Shown here: positions 37,119 to 49,200 of the stretch, piece after piece
How the letters are laid out: every line of letters begins with the position of its first letter
Position numbering within the stretch: the first letter of the stretch is position 1
From: Pontederia crassipes
Taxonomy: Eukaryota; Streptophyta; Magnoliopsida; Commelinales; Pontederiaceae
Direction of reading: 5' to 3'
Assembly: GCA_030549335.1 (NCBI GenBank)
Contig: CM060194.1
Coordinates: 16,184,171 to 16,248,170 of the forward strand
Length of the DNA stretch: 64,000 nucleotides
Notes under the pieces: model-generated
What the model saw: only the letters and a program-made list of their open reading frames with translations
What the model was told of the DNA's origin: nothing
Database searches by the model: none
Translations under genes and position numbers: made by a program

Positions 37119-38099
37119 AAAATAAATTAGAGTTAAAAATTTGTAATTCGTAAGTGTTTGGCATATAAACTTTACAAGTAAAACAAATCGTTAATTATCT
37201 AAATAAAGAAAAATACTCTAGTAAACATATTACATGATGTTTAAAATATTTCAAATCTAATGGGTAGTGATTCGAAATAACCTATCATTCTGTAAGCATC
37301 ACTATACAAAAATAGTAATAAGAATGATAATAAAGTTAAATGGACCGGCGTGAAGGAAAGAATGTGTTGTAAACTATCCTTAAATGGAGGAAGAATGGTT
37401 TCGAAGCATGCACATAGGAGAAGACATTCCAGGTGGTGGCCGCGAGTTTCGGGGCGAGGACAGAGAGAAATCGCCGACCAAAGTTCGGTGTTCGTGCAGA
37501 TTTTTCAGAGAAGAAAATCCACTTAATTTTTTCAGTCAACTTTAGGTACGTAGGGGGAATCCCTATGTCGTCGGTTTTCCGTGACATGGAACCCTAATCT
37601 CTTCTCCTTTGTACCAGGATTTCATTGATATATTATATGCATAGTTTAGACATCGTATGGTATAGTTATGATGGTCGGAAAGTCGCGTCGGAACGCACTT
37701 CTCCGTCGACGGCAGAACCCGGCCCGGGTTCTGCTGTGCCCGGCCCAGATTTGTTTGAATCCGGACCGAGTCGGATTTGGAATCGGAACAGGTTGTCCAA
37801 CCCGGCCCGAATTCCTATTGGCCCAGCTCGAGTTCAGGCTTAGGCTCGAATTGGGTTGCGGCGCGATCTGGATTGAACGTGAACCGGCCGACCCAGTCGG
37901 AGTTCACCATACACCCGGCCCGAGTTTGCCCTGGCCGAGGTGATTTTGATCGTTCCCGAACACGGCCCGGGTTTCACCCGACGCGGGTCGGGTTCTGAGG
38001 ATAGAAAACATAAATTGTGATATTTTAACATAGATAATTGAATAGTTGCTATAATTGTTCCTAAATTGTATTGTTAGCAGATCTGACCTCATCAAATTC
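37119..38099. other. Non-genic, with a second GC-rich patch
   Basis: 37690-37998 is rich in CCCGGCCCG and GGGTCGGGTTC motifs, like parts of the preceding block, and may derive from a similar element. A minus-strand frame at 37336-37587 (about 83 codons) has no recognisable domain. Confidence 0.45.
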
Positions 38100-39457
38100 T
38101 TATTAGATTTTATTTGAGATTTTCTTCATTGTTACTATATCAGATCCTATTATCCATCATATTATTGATCCAGTAGTTTTCCTCTGATTAGGTCCTTGTC
38201 TAACCTAAAGTAAATTGTTAAAGATAGGTCTTTAGGTTAAACAAGATAAAAGATGGAAACTGTTGTGTCTCCATGCTTTCCGATTGTCCTTAAGCCCCTT
38301 GGGCCATTATTGTTATAGTATTGTATGGGGCAGATAGTGTACATAAAGGTTTGAGACGTCATCCTTTAGGAAAGCTATGGCTGTCCTATGATGGCCATGG
38401 TCCCAGCCATCACGAAGATATTGTTAGCGCTATCATTGTAGGGCGACTTGCCGTGGCTTGATCTCTCACTGGCCTACATGAAAGAGACATGGAGTTTCTC
38501 ATAATTGGCTGAACGCTCAATAATTGAATTGAATTGAATGGAATTGAAATTAAATAGAATTGAATGGAATTGAATTGAACCTTGGTCATTTGGATTTTGG
38601 CGTTGACTGGCTTTGCCTCTGCCTATTGAATAGAATAGAAATAGGTAATTGACTAATGACCACATATATTGATAATAGAAAATTGTTAAATTGGATAGGT
38701 GCCATAGTGATCAGGCATAATTGATAATCAATATTGATTGATCTCTTGATCTCTTACATGATCCCCTTTATTGATTCATGCTCTCATTGATCTATTGTTT
38801 TATTATCGAGCTCTTCCTATATGGTCTTATCATGTGCTCTATTGTTTATTGCTTCTTATCGATTATTGATATTTGAGCATCATTGATCCTTTATTTATCG
38901 TTATGATTAGACCCTACGTACTAAGTATTTTTATACTTATAGATTTTCCCCTGCATCTAGATTCATGCAGGTGAGATGATAGAAGATGGTGATGCAGGTG
39001 GTCAGGGTCCGTGACAGAGGTGTTGCACATGGTGTAGGATTTAGTCCTACTAGATTATTGGTTTAGTTTTTATTTTCCACATATTTAGCATGATGGAGTC
39101 ATTGACATTTCTAGCTCCTTGACATTAGATATTGTTAGACGTTCTTATTATTAATTTCGCATTTTATAGAGTTTTATTTTTGCAAAAATTATTTACATAG
39201 AATTGCGTAGCGCCTTTGGAACGACTCTGAGCACGTGATAGTCATGTGGGTCTCGGGGCATTACAAAAAGGTATCAGAGCCTAAGGAGAGACACTTCTTA
39301 GCTGTCTCTAATAGATACAGTTGAGTCCACGTGCAACTGTCACGATCAACCACTACAGCCATCAAGTAGGGTCAAGTAAGTATTGAATTGAGATAAGGAT
39401 TATGGAGCTCATCTTAATTGAATTGTATTTTTATTGTTGTATTGGAGTAGTTGCTAT

Positions 39458-41110
39458 GGCTTTTTCAGATCATGTTCCACGGGCCACTAGGAGTGGATCG
39501 CAACGGGCTCTCCAGTAAGCCCAAGCTTCACAAGTTAGTGAGCGACAGATTCAAGGCCCTCAGATCAATGGACATCAAGAGGAACAGTTGAGGCAGGGGT
39601 CTGTGCCTCATGGACCTCACTCTGCTCACACTGTGTACTCTCACCCCGGGAGTTACATGTGGCAGTCTGCTCAAGATCGCAAGGATATGGTGGAAAGGTT
39701 CTTGAAGTTGCAGCCCCCTCAATATGATGGGAAGGGCGACTTTGAGGATGCTGAGAGTTGGATCGAGGAGATTGAGCATATCTTCCTCGAAATGGACTAC
39801 GGTGAGGATCGCAAACTGATTTACGCTAGTCGTAAGTTGAAGGGTGAAGGCAGAGAATGGTAGAAGGCCGCTAAGCTGACAACGTTCTCAAGCCAGGATC
39901 ATGTCATCTGGGAGGACTTTAAGAAGGCCTTCAGAAATAGATTCATCCCTGCCTATGAGAGGGACAGGAGGCAAAAGGAGTATCTCACGCTACAGCAGGG
40001 CAACCTGACTATTAAGCAGTACCTGACCAAGTTCCTAAACTTGGAAAGGTACTCTACCTTGCAACAGACGAAATCAGATCGCCTGAAGCGCTGGGTGGAT
40101 GGCTTGATGCTCAACCTCAGGGAAAGAGTTAAAGGAGGGAATTGTCAGACCCTCCAATTTGCTGAAGAGCTCGCCATATATCTGGAGGATGGTGATCAAG
40201 CAGGAGCCCAACAGCAGCACCAGCAGGGACGGAACCAAGACGAAAAATTAGGAGGGGGGGGGGGGGGGGGGGCGAAAAGGAAAAAAGACATGTATATATG
40301 CGTTAATAAATATATAATTATAAAAAGTAGCAAAAAATAAATACATGCATTTTGTATTTGTCATGTTCATTTTGCAAGTTAAAATTATGATAAAATAATA
40401 TATATTTAACATTATATATATATGAAGCAATTAACTTAAAAAAGTTAGATGAAGATATATGTAACTAATTTTTTAAATACTTAACTAAGTAGTTTGATTT
40501 GTTATAGAAAGAAATCAAATCTTTTCATATATCTCATAAATACAATAATATACTATCTTTATGTAGATTTCATAAGATTAGGACCTATTACTATATATTA
40601 ATATTTTTAAGAAACATATATGGTATGTTACTATATATATTATACTTCAAAAAATTAAGGGGGGCCAATTATAATTTTTTTTAAAAAATCCTATATATAT
40701 AATTATATATATCATTATATATGTATAGTATAGCAAAAAGTTAGGGGGGACCAAGGCCCCCCCAACTAATATGTAGTTCTATCCCTGAGCACCAGGCATC
40801 TGCAAATCAGCCGCAGCTCCAGAACCGTAACATAGATCGCAGGCATGGTGACATACGTGACAATCGTCGTCGCAATGATCGGAACAGGAGCATACCCTAT
40901 CCCGAGAGGAGGGAGTAGCAGAAGGCCTGTGACTTCTGCCATCGATTCCATCCCGGTGAGTGCTACCGGAAGACGGGCATGTGTCTGAACTGTGGCAAGG
41001 TGGGCCACTTTGCCCGAGAGTGTAAGGAATCAAGGCGCGTTGTACCACCTCCTCAGCGCAATGATGGGCCACCGAAGATGCTGCAAGGCCGAGTCTACAA
41101 TGTGCGGCCT
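39458..41110 (+). pseudogene. Ty3/gypsy gag, broken by stops and a MITE
   Basis: Starts MAFSDHVPRATRSGS; an early stop falls at about 39517. The core gag frame (retrotransposon gag fold, E-x-W-I-E-E-I-E-x-I-F) runs from about 39588 with a stop near 39863, then continues from 39870 to 40230. The MITE at 40224-40787 splits it. Beyond the MITE the CCHC knuckle reads CLNCGKVGHFAREC (about 40982-41023). Confidence 0.8.
40224..40787. mobile_element. hAT MITE, 564 bp, inserted in gag
   Basis: The ends form inverted repeats: left CAGGGACGGAACCAAGACG, right (complement) CAGGGATAGAACTACATAT, both close to the common hAT end CAGGGGCGGA. A perfect 8-bp target duplication AGCACCAG flanks it (40216-40223 and 40788-40795). 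A G19 run at 40254-40272 lies near the left end; the interior is AT-rich and has no transposase. Confidence 0.92.
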
Positions 41111-41129
41111 ACTGACAAGCAGAGAGCAA

Positions 41130-44100
41130 ACAACACATTCAAGGTACACTTAAAATTGATGGCGTTCATGCTAACATATTATTCGATCCAGGAGCTACGC
41201 ACTCCTTTATTTCGGAGCAATTTGCTCCACTATTGAGTATGAAGCCACAAACAACGGGATTCCCACTGGACATTGGCACACCTTTGGGTCCATTGTCACC
41301 CAAAATTACATACCTCAGGTGTCAGTCGAAGTGGAAGGCAAGAACTTCTTGGCGGATCTATTCGTCATTCCGATAAGGGATTACGACGTGGTATTGGGCA
41401 TGGACTAGTTGTCCTACCACGATACCTACTTACACTGTCGAGCAAAGAAGACTATTGTCAGAGGCATGCCACTAAAACTGGGTAAGGTCCGGGAATCAGC
41501 TATCAAGGCCCAGAAGCTATTGAAGAAAAGATGCCGAGGATTCTTGACAAGCATAATCAAGCCGGACCGGGCTGAGATAGACTGAGATAGTATCGAGGTA
41601 GTGAAGGAATTTTCGGACGTTTTTCCGGATGATGTTTCAGGACTACCACACGTCGGGAGATCGACTTCCGCATCAACTTGGTGCCGGGTACTGCACCCAT
41701 ATCGAAGGCACCATATGGAATGGCTCCAGAAGAAATGCTGGAATTGAAGACCCAAATCCAAGAGCTGTTGGATATGGATTTCATCCGACTGAGTGTCTCC
41801 CCATGGGGCGCTCCGATACTATTCGTGAAGAAGAAGGACGGATCTATGCGACTGTGCATAGACTATCGGATGTTGAACGAGGTCACAATAAATAATAAGT
41901 ACCCACTACCAAGAATTGATGACCTGTTCGACCAATTGTCTTCGGCAAAGGTGTTCTCGAAGGTCAACTTGCGAAGTGGTTACCATCAGCTTAGGATAGC
42001 TAATGATGATGTGTCGAAGACAGCATTCAGGGCAAGATATGACCACTACGAGTTCTTGGTGATGCCATTTGGGCTGACCAATGCCCCGGCACTTTTATGG
42101 ATTTGATGAACCAAGTGTTCAGGCCATATCTGGACAAGTATGTGATTGTTTTCGTCGACGATATTCTGATTTATTCGTCAAGTCCAAAGGAACATGAGGA
42201 GCATCTACGAGTTGTGCTACAGGCCCTCCGAGAGCACAAGCTGTTCGCCAAATTTTTTAAGTATGAATTTTGGCTGGATGAGATAATATTCCTTGGACAT
42301 ATTATCAGTAAGGATGTCATATCAGTCGATCTTGCCAAGGTGGAAGCAATTGCCAACTGGAAGCAACCAAAGAACGTATAGGAGATCAGGAGCTTCCTCG
42401 GGCTGGCAGGATACTATCGGAGATTTATACAAGACTTCTCCAAGATCGCGTCGCCACTGACGAATCTCACAAAGAAAGGTGTCAAATATGAGTGGTCATG
42501 GAAGTGTGAAGACAACTTCCAAGAGTTAAAGAAAAGATTGACGACGGCGTCTATTCTGATCATACCTTCAGGCCAAGGAGGTTATGTGATATACAATGAT
42601 GCATGTGGCACCGGCTTGGGGTGCGTCTTGATGCGGCATGGGAAGGTCATCGCCTACGCATCAAGGCAATTGAAGAAACACGAGAAGAACTATCCGACGC
42701 ACGATCTTGAATTAGCAACGGTAGTCTTCGCCCTCAAGAATTGGAGGCACTATCTCTTGGTGAAGAGTTTGAGATTTTCACATATCATAAGAGTTTGAAG
42801 TATATCTTTTCTCAATGTGATCTGAACATGCGTCAGAGGAGATGGATAGAATTTTTAAAGGATTACGAGTTGCCATCAGCTACCACCCGGGAAAGGCAAA
42901 CTCGATCGCTAACGCACTTAGCAGGAAGTGGATAGGGTCATTCGCATGCCTGAGAGTGAGTCGCTGGAATATGATTGACTGCATTATATAGATCAGTCCA
43001 GAGACCAGCAGTGATGGTTTACGGATTATGGCACACCTTGGCATGCAACCCGAATTGATGTTGAAGATTGGAAATGCACAACTGAATGACAATGAGTACG
43101 ATCAACTACTCAAGTTGTGCGAAAAGATTCCTGACGACTTTACAGTCTCAGATGGAGTCATCAGATACAGGGGACGTTTGTGGGTCCTCGACCATGATGG
43201 ATTAAGAAGACAAGTGCTTAATGAATGTCATAAATCAAAATTCACCATTCATCCCGGAAGCATGAAAATGTATAAGGATTTGCAACGAACTTTCTGGTGG
43301 AACAATATGAAGAAGGATATAGCAGAGTACGTTGCAAAATGCATAGTATGCTAGCAAGTGAAGGTTGCGCATCAAAGGCCACTGCAAGAGCTTGAAAATC
43401 CCACAATGGAAATGGGAAAAAATAACGATGGACTTTGTTACAGGGCTTCCAAGAACACAGTAGGGCCGCGATGCGATATGGGTAGTGGTGGACCGATTTA
43501 GCAAAGCGACCCACTTCATTCCATCAAATGGAAATAGTCCGTCGAAAGCCTGATGGACATTTATATTAATGAGGTTATCTGACTACATGAAGTGCCAGTT
43601 TGTATTGTGTCAGATAGAGATCCGCGATTTACGGTGAAATTTTGACGAAGCATCCAGAGTGTCTTTGGAATGAAATTGAATTTCAGCACAGCGTTCCATC
43701 CTCAGACAGATGGGCAGTCTGAGCGCACCATACAGACATTGGAAAATATGCTCCAAGCATGTGCTTTGGACTGGAGTGGCAGTTGGGACACTCACCTTCT
43801 ACTGATTGAGTTTGCATATAATAACATCTATCACTCTAGTATTGGCATGGCACCCTTTGCTGCCATGTATGGAAGATCATGTCGCTCCCCTATCTGTTGG
43901 AGTGAGGTAGGAGGACGACAGTTCTTGACAGAGGAAATGTTGAAGCAAACTATGGAGGATGCTGAAAAGGTTCGTCTAATTAGAGAAAGATTGAAAGCAA
44001 CATTCACCAAACAGAAGACTTATGCTGACAAGAAATAAAGAGAACATATTTTTAAGGTTGGAGATCATGTGATGCTAAAAGTCTCCCCGATGAAGGGAGT

Positions 44101-44190
44101 AATGAGATTCAACAAGAAGGGCAAACTGAGCTCTAGGTATGTTTGTCCATTTGAGATACTTAAATTGATAGGAGATGCAGCTTGCAGGAG
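41130..44190 (+). pseudogene. Ty3/gypsy pol: protease, RT, RNase H, integrase, all broken
   Basis: Protease: DPGATHSFIS near 41190. RT: an open stretch at 41678-42106 with [16 protein letters not shown] and MPFGLTNAP, then a frameshift to 42097-42381 with the catalytic VFVDDILIY near 42150. After a stop at 42381, RT/RNase H continues through 42798. Integrase: H-x-H...C-x-x-C zinc region ending CIVC (43220-43354), a DRDPRF piece near 43615, AFHPQTDGQSERTIQTLENM near 43690-43750, then the C-terminal segment to about 44180. At least six stops or shifts mean no product. Confidence 0.85.
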
Positions 44191-44330
44191 ACAGGTTAAG
44201 GTGATCAGGAGACAGGTTAAGGTGAACCCAGGATGGATCTCTATCGAGGGTCAATGTACATGTCGTGGACCAAGTCGGGATTTGACCCGGCCAGGTCAGC
44301 GGTCTTGCGCATTAAAAATGTTTGGCCGTG
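44191..44330. other. Junction beyond the truncated gypsy element
   Basis: Pol similarity is lost after GDAAC at about 44182. A 24-bp direct repeat follows (GGAGACAGGTTAAGGTGA at about 44187 and 44209), marking the breakpoint. Confidence 0.5.
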
Positions 44331-44560
44331 TCACCTTTTGGCACACCAGTGCCATCATCGTTCGGCCATTCTCTCTATCTGGCACGTCCGTGCCGTCATC
44401 ACGGCCATGCCACTCTCTGCCACGCCCGTGCCGTTGTCACGGTTGTCTCCCTCTGGCACGTCTGTGTCGTCGTCATGGTTGTGCCATTCCCTGGCACGCC
44501 CGTGTCGTCATCACGGTCGTGTCTCTCTTTGGCCTGCCCGTGCCTTGACTTAGCTCCCGA
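44331..44560 (+). repeat. Degenerate minisatellite, unit about 38 bp, about 5.5 copies
   Basis: The unit resembles TCTGGCACGTCCGTGCCGTC followed by ATCACGGYCRTG. Copies start near 44349, 44389, 44426, 44452 and 44490, with a partial one at the end. The core GGCACGxCCGTGCC is itself near-palindromic. It lies just beyond the broken end of the gypsy element. Confidence 0.7.
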
Positions 44561-46000
44561 GCCGAGGCGGACACCGTTATTCATAATCGGCCCATGCCAC
44601 TCACCTAGCATGTTCGTGCTGTTGCGGCCAGAATAGGGCACGAACCTGCGTTCGCCTTCTTCCTCTTTTTCGGCCATCTTTCGGACGTTGGATCGCATGA
44701 TCACAATACAAAAAATATAGCTTATGATATCTAGATCAATATGGAGTCATCACACGTATCATATGATTAACGATTCCTAGCCTACAAGAATTTAACACCT
44801 AGAGTACCTTTTCCGTTCGCCTTGAGTTCGCTGGCTAATCTATTGTCATCTTCTCAGACTCCGATCGTTCTTGGCCGACGAGGGGGTGTGGCTGGCCCTC
44901 ACGAGCGCATCGAGAAAGGGTTGTTGTGCACCGAAGTCCGCCGGATCATCCCTACGTGCACGCGTGGTTCGTCGGAACAGAGGGAGAAGAAGAACAACAG
45001 AGGAGCAAATGATGGAGGCGGCTGATCAAAGGAGGTCCAAGGGGGTGCGAGGGCTTCTCCTCGTGCCCCTCTTATAGCCCACACCTCTGCAAAATCCGAG
45101 AAGTAATCAGAGGAGGAGCATCGGAAGGAATTCAAGGGAGGAGATCTCTCCCCCGATTTCGAGTTCTTGGTTTCCTTTTCCTTTTTTTGTTTCTGATTTC
45201 AATTCGAATTCCTTTTCCTTTTTTATCTTTCCATGTTTATGAACTTGCTAGTTGTTACACATTCCAGCCGAGCATAAAAAAAACCATCCGGCGTCGACAT
45301 GCTCGGAGCTCCTGTCCATGGTCGCTTGCAGCCATGGCTAGTGTGAGAGATCGGCGCCAGAAGCCTCCGCAGAGCCTCCGGGAGTGATTTTTTATTTTTT
45401 TAATTATTATATATTTTATTTTAAACTTTTAAATGTCATGAGGACATTTTGGTCATTCAATAATTAAAAAAAAATGAAAATAACGGAAACTTAACTTATG
45501 CATTATAGTTTAAGGGAGCTATGCGAAAAATTCGAAAGAACGTGAAAAAACTTTTTATTATTGAGTATGTTTCCATACATTATGAAATTTTGTATTAAGA
45601 ATTCAAGTACTATATCATATATTTTGTTATAAAATTAAATATGCTTACATTAAGTTTAATTTTATTATATATTTTTCAAAATATTTTTTTATTAAAACAT
45701 GAATTGAAAAAATCACTCGAAAAAAATTAATTTGATAACTATTTTTTCCTCAATAATTTCAAGATAATTTTTGTAATTAAAAAAAAACGATCCAAAAAAT
45801 AGCAAGTAATTTTTTTTGGACAGTGAACGGTCGTACCCGAATCCTTTCACAGTTTCACTCCTAGGAATTGATAATTCTCCCGAGTACGAAATAAAAGAAA
45901 AAATTGAGAAAGAAAACATAAGCTACGAGGGATGGATGATGGACACCAATAAATGCCCACGAGTCGTTTAGGAATCTGTCAGATCCCGCCCGACAGGCGC
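44561..46000. other. Non-coding, probable LTR-type remnant then AT-rich spacer
   Basis: 44640-45160 is GC-balanced with a minus-strand GCTATAAGAGGGG motif at about 45065-45077 and repeated GGAGGAGGCG-like purine text, suggesting an old minus-strand LTR. This is weak. 45380-45950 is AT-rich spacer. No gene recognised. Confidence 0.35.
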
Positions 46001-46271
46001 CGCGCCCAGATGCAATGAAATTGGCACTGCCCTCGGCCTCTCCGCCCGCGGCCACCACCGTCGCCCACCTCCATCCGTTCTCCTTGTCATTTCTGCAAAC
46101 ACATTAACTTCTGCCGCCCCAACTCCCCCCCGCCCGTCGTCATCTTCCTTCCCCCCACGACACATCTTTAACTCAGTTCGCTCATCTGCTCCAACCACCA
46201 CGCGGATCCCTCATCCTCCTCCCTCTTTTTAGTGCGCGCCCTCGCCTCGCATCGTCGCCATCGAGTCAACA
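46001..46271 (+). promoter_or_regulatory. KCR 5' flank and leader
   Basis: A C-rich, TATA-less stretch directly upstream of the KCR start, with CTCCTCCCTC runs near 46205-46230 typical of pyrimidine-patch plant core promoters or leaders. The transcription start cannot be placed. Confidence 0.4.
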
Positions 46272-49200
46272 ATGGAGATGTGCTCTTTTTTCCAGAGGCA
46301 ACTCCAGAACACGCCGCCCTGGCTCGTCTTCGTCGCGACCGTGGGCTCCCTCGCCTCCCTCCGCCTCGCCTTCGTGGTCCTCCGTTGGGTCTTCGTCACA
46401 TTCCTCCGCCCCGGCAAGGACCTCCGCAAGTACGGCTCCTGGGCCGTCGTCACCGGATCCACGGACGGCATCGGCAAGGCCTTCGCCTTCCAGCTCGCGC
46501 GAAGGGGCCTCAGCCTCGTTCTCGTGGGCCGCAGTCCGGACAAGCTCCGGGAGGTCTCCGAAGCCGTCCGCGCGAAGCACGGGAGCGTCCGGGTCGAGAC
46601 GGTGGTCGTTGACCTCGCTGGCGACGTCGAGGACGGGATCCGCAGGTTTAAGAAGGCCATCGAAGGGCTGGATGTTGGGGTGCTGGTGAACAACGCTGGG
46701 ATCTCGTACCCGTACGCCCGGTACTTCCACGAGGTGGATGAGGAATTGATGAGGAGCATCGTCAAGGTGAACGTGGAGGGGGTGACCAGGGTCACTCAGG
46801 CCGTGCTACCAGGGATGTTAGAGAGGAAGAAGGGAGCGGTGGTCAACATCGGCTCTGGCGCTGCCATCGTCATTCCCTCTGATCCGCTCTACGCTGTCTA
46901 CGCCGCCTCTAAATCGTAAGATTTTATGTCCAGGTTTCTCGCTTTGATCTAAGAGATCATTACACGAAATTGTCTACCTGCAAATTTTTTTTTTTGTTTA
47001 TTCTTCGGGGATTCTCCTCCTTACTTACGGATTTAGGTAGATGAAAGTTTGTAGAATGGCACATAGATGAGAAGAAAACTAGAAGGATTCGCGCGTGCGT
47101 TTGTGTAGGGGGTGGGGGTTGGGCTGGGGCTGTGGAAGACGATTGCTGTTTAAATAGTTAAGTTCCATCCTTTTGGCAATTGGTAAATGACAGAATTAGG
47201 TATGGGGTCAATTCTAAACTGAATATTGCATCGATTGGTAGTGACAGAGTTAATAATGGGTTCACTTTTTATTCCAGATCAAATACTATGCATTAGGTAA
47301 GTTAACTGGTTAGATGTAGGTCATGGTTAGAGTGCAGTTGCTTTTTCCTTCATCACTCAGTCGCATGGTATTGAAAATCGACAACTTGATGAACTTTTAG
47401 AGTTTAAAACTTTTCACAGATGTTTCTCTTTGCATTTGACCTTAAATGACAAGGGCTTTTAGTAGATGAGGAGCATATTTGTTCTCACTCTATGCAATTA
47501 ATATGGAGTAATATGTTTTTAGGTACGTGGATCAGTTCTCAAGGTGCCTGTATGTTGAGTACAAGAACAAAGGAATAGACGTGCAATGCCAGGTAATACT
47601 TTTGTCGCTTGATCATATATCATTGCCAATGTGGTTGACTGGTTGTGCCTTTTAAACAACTCTACATGCAGGCATCACATGACTCTTGTTCATTGTTGTA
47701 TATACCTATTTGCCTCAAATTGTTGCTTGAGAATACAAAGATTCCCGCTCAAGAGGAAAAAAAAAGAGAATAGGCTAAAAGTAGCAAGAATACAACTCTG
47801 TCCTTCATTAACCACTTGAACTCAATTCTTTCCCAAGCTTCACACAAGAGCTTATTGAATTTGTCTGCTGCAAGCTTCACACAAGAGCTTATTAAATCTG
47901 TCTTGTCTTATTTTATTTAATTATAATAGGCTAAAGTAAAACCCCGTGGGATCTTATGAACATGGATCAACGAATATTGGCGTCGTATGATCCATGTAGC
48001 CGACCCCACCTAGTGGGATAAGACTTTGTTGTTGTTGTTGTTATAATAGGCTAAAGTAGCAAGATTACAACTTCATGCTTCACAAACCACTTTAACGAAT
48101 TTGGCGGTTGCCATTAAGTGTAAAGTGCAACTACTATAACTGACAGTGGCAGTAGAAAGTTTTCTTCCCTAAAAAAAAATAGAAAGTTTCCTTTGTACAC
48201 AAGGTAATAAAAAACAAGTATTCTTTGAGGAGCAGAAGAATTTGTAGTCTAATCGCAAGTAGGAGAGGTATATGATAGAGTATATTGAAAATTGAGGTTC
48301 AGTGTGACACAGTCCATGAAATTTAGGCATGAGGCTAAGTTGTGTTGAAGCATTGTAGAGCACAAATCACTGTGCTACACCTAACTTTAGTATTGCCCGA
48401 TCAGATTTCGCTTAAATGTCTTGCTCAGTTTAAATTTCTTTTGTACAATCTGCATTCAATTAAAGGTTTATATGAGTCTTTCAAGAAGGGGTTTCATTGC
48501 CTATGGGCATGCTACTACAAAGGCTATGTAACTCAAGATGCATGTTAAAAACTACAAAGTTTTAGACTGTTAGCTCGTTTGCATTTAGAAAGATAAAATA
48601 TTCTAATTGGGTGGTACCAAGTGTTGATCGTAGACTTCTCAAAAAAAAAGTTTTGATCATGGAAAAGAATAATTTTGTATCTAGAATAAGAACAAAGATG
48701 TTATAAACTATCCGGCCATTTGTTTTCTGCTTTTAATCCTTTTTGTTATACTATATTCTTTATTTTCCCGACAGGTTTTCCATTGTTATACCTCTACTGA
48801 TTATGTTGATACTTTTCCTTTTGTCTAGCCTCTGGGACCATATAAATGGATAGGCGGAGATGCTTGATTGAGTATTATGCATAGAGGATTTGATCATGTT
48901 AACATTGCTATTTATGTTGCATGGATACTTCAAATTTGATGAAGTATGCACACCCAGCATGTTGGCTACATGCCTAGTACTCTTGGGTCATACTCACACT
49001 TCTCAAAAAAAATAAAAAAGAATTAATAAAATTAGTATTTTAACTTTACTGTGTTTTACGGCCTGTTTGGTTGTAAAAGGAAGGGAAAGAAGGGGAAAGA
49101 AAAAGACGGCAAGGGAATGGAAGCGAATAATTTATCTTATTTGGATGACATGAATAATGGGAAGGAAGAGAATGGAGATTTCTTAATAATTTTACTTAGA

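Larger units (their letters stand above)
38100..44190 (+). mobile_element. Degenerate Ty3/gypsy element (Tekay/Del-like)
   Basis: The 5' LTR ends at 39265 (CGGGGCATTACA); its start was not found. A primer-binding site AGGTATCAGAGC (39269-39280) follows, then gag, CCHC knuckle, protease, RT, RNase H and integrase in Ty3 order. Pol order and motifs fit plant chromoviruses. Coding similarity stops at about 44180, just past the integrase C-terminal GKLSxRYVCPFEIL segment. The chromodomain and 3' LTR are missing. Many stops and frameshifts make it non-functional, and a hAT MITE interrupts gag. Confidence 0.85.

Noticed and set aside
36498-37164. Long frames on both strands (up to 193 codons)
   Set aside because: They arise from GC-rich repeats with rare stops. 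Composition is repetitive Arg/Pro/Gly/Ser and no domain is seen.
37336-37587. Minus-strand 83-codon frame starting MSRKTDDIGIPP
   Set aside because: No recognisable domain, no exon partner with a clear donor or acceptor, and it lies among element remnants.
44822-45135. A small gene near 44.8-45.1 kb
   Set aside because: Both strands are open with low-complexity purine-rich text like an LTR leader. No domain, and the minus strand has only a TATA-like motif.
46229-46795. Antisense frames of 154-188 codons opposite KCR exon 1
   Set aside because: They mirror the GC-rich coding strand; the plus strand has full SDR motifs and correct splice sites.
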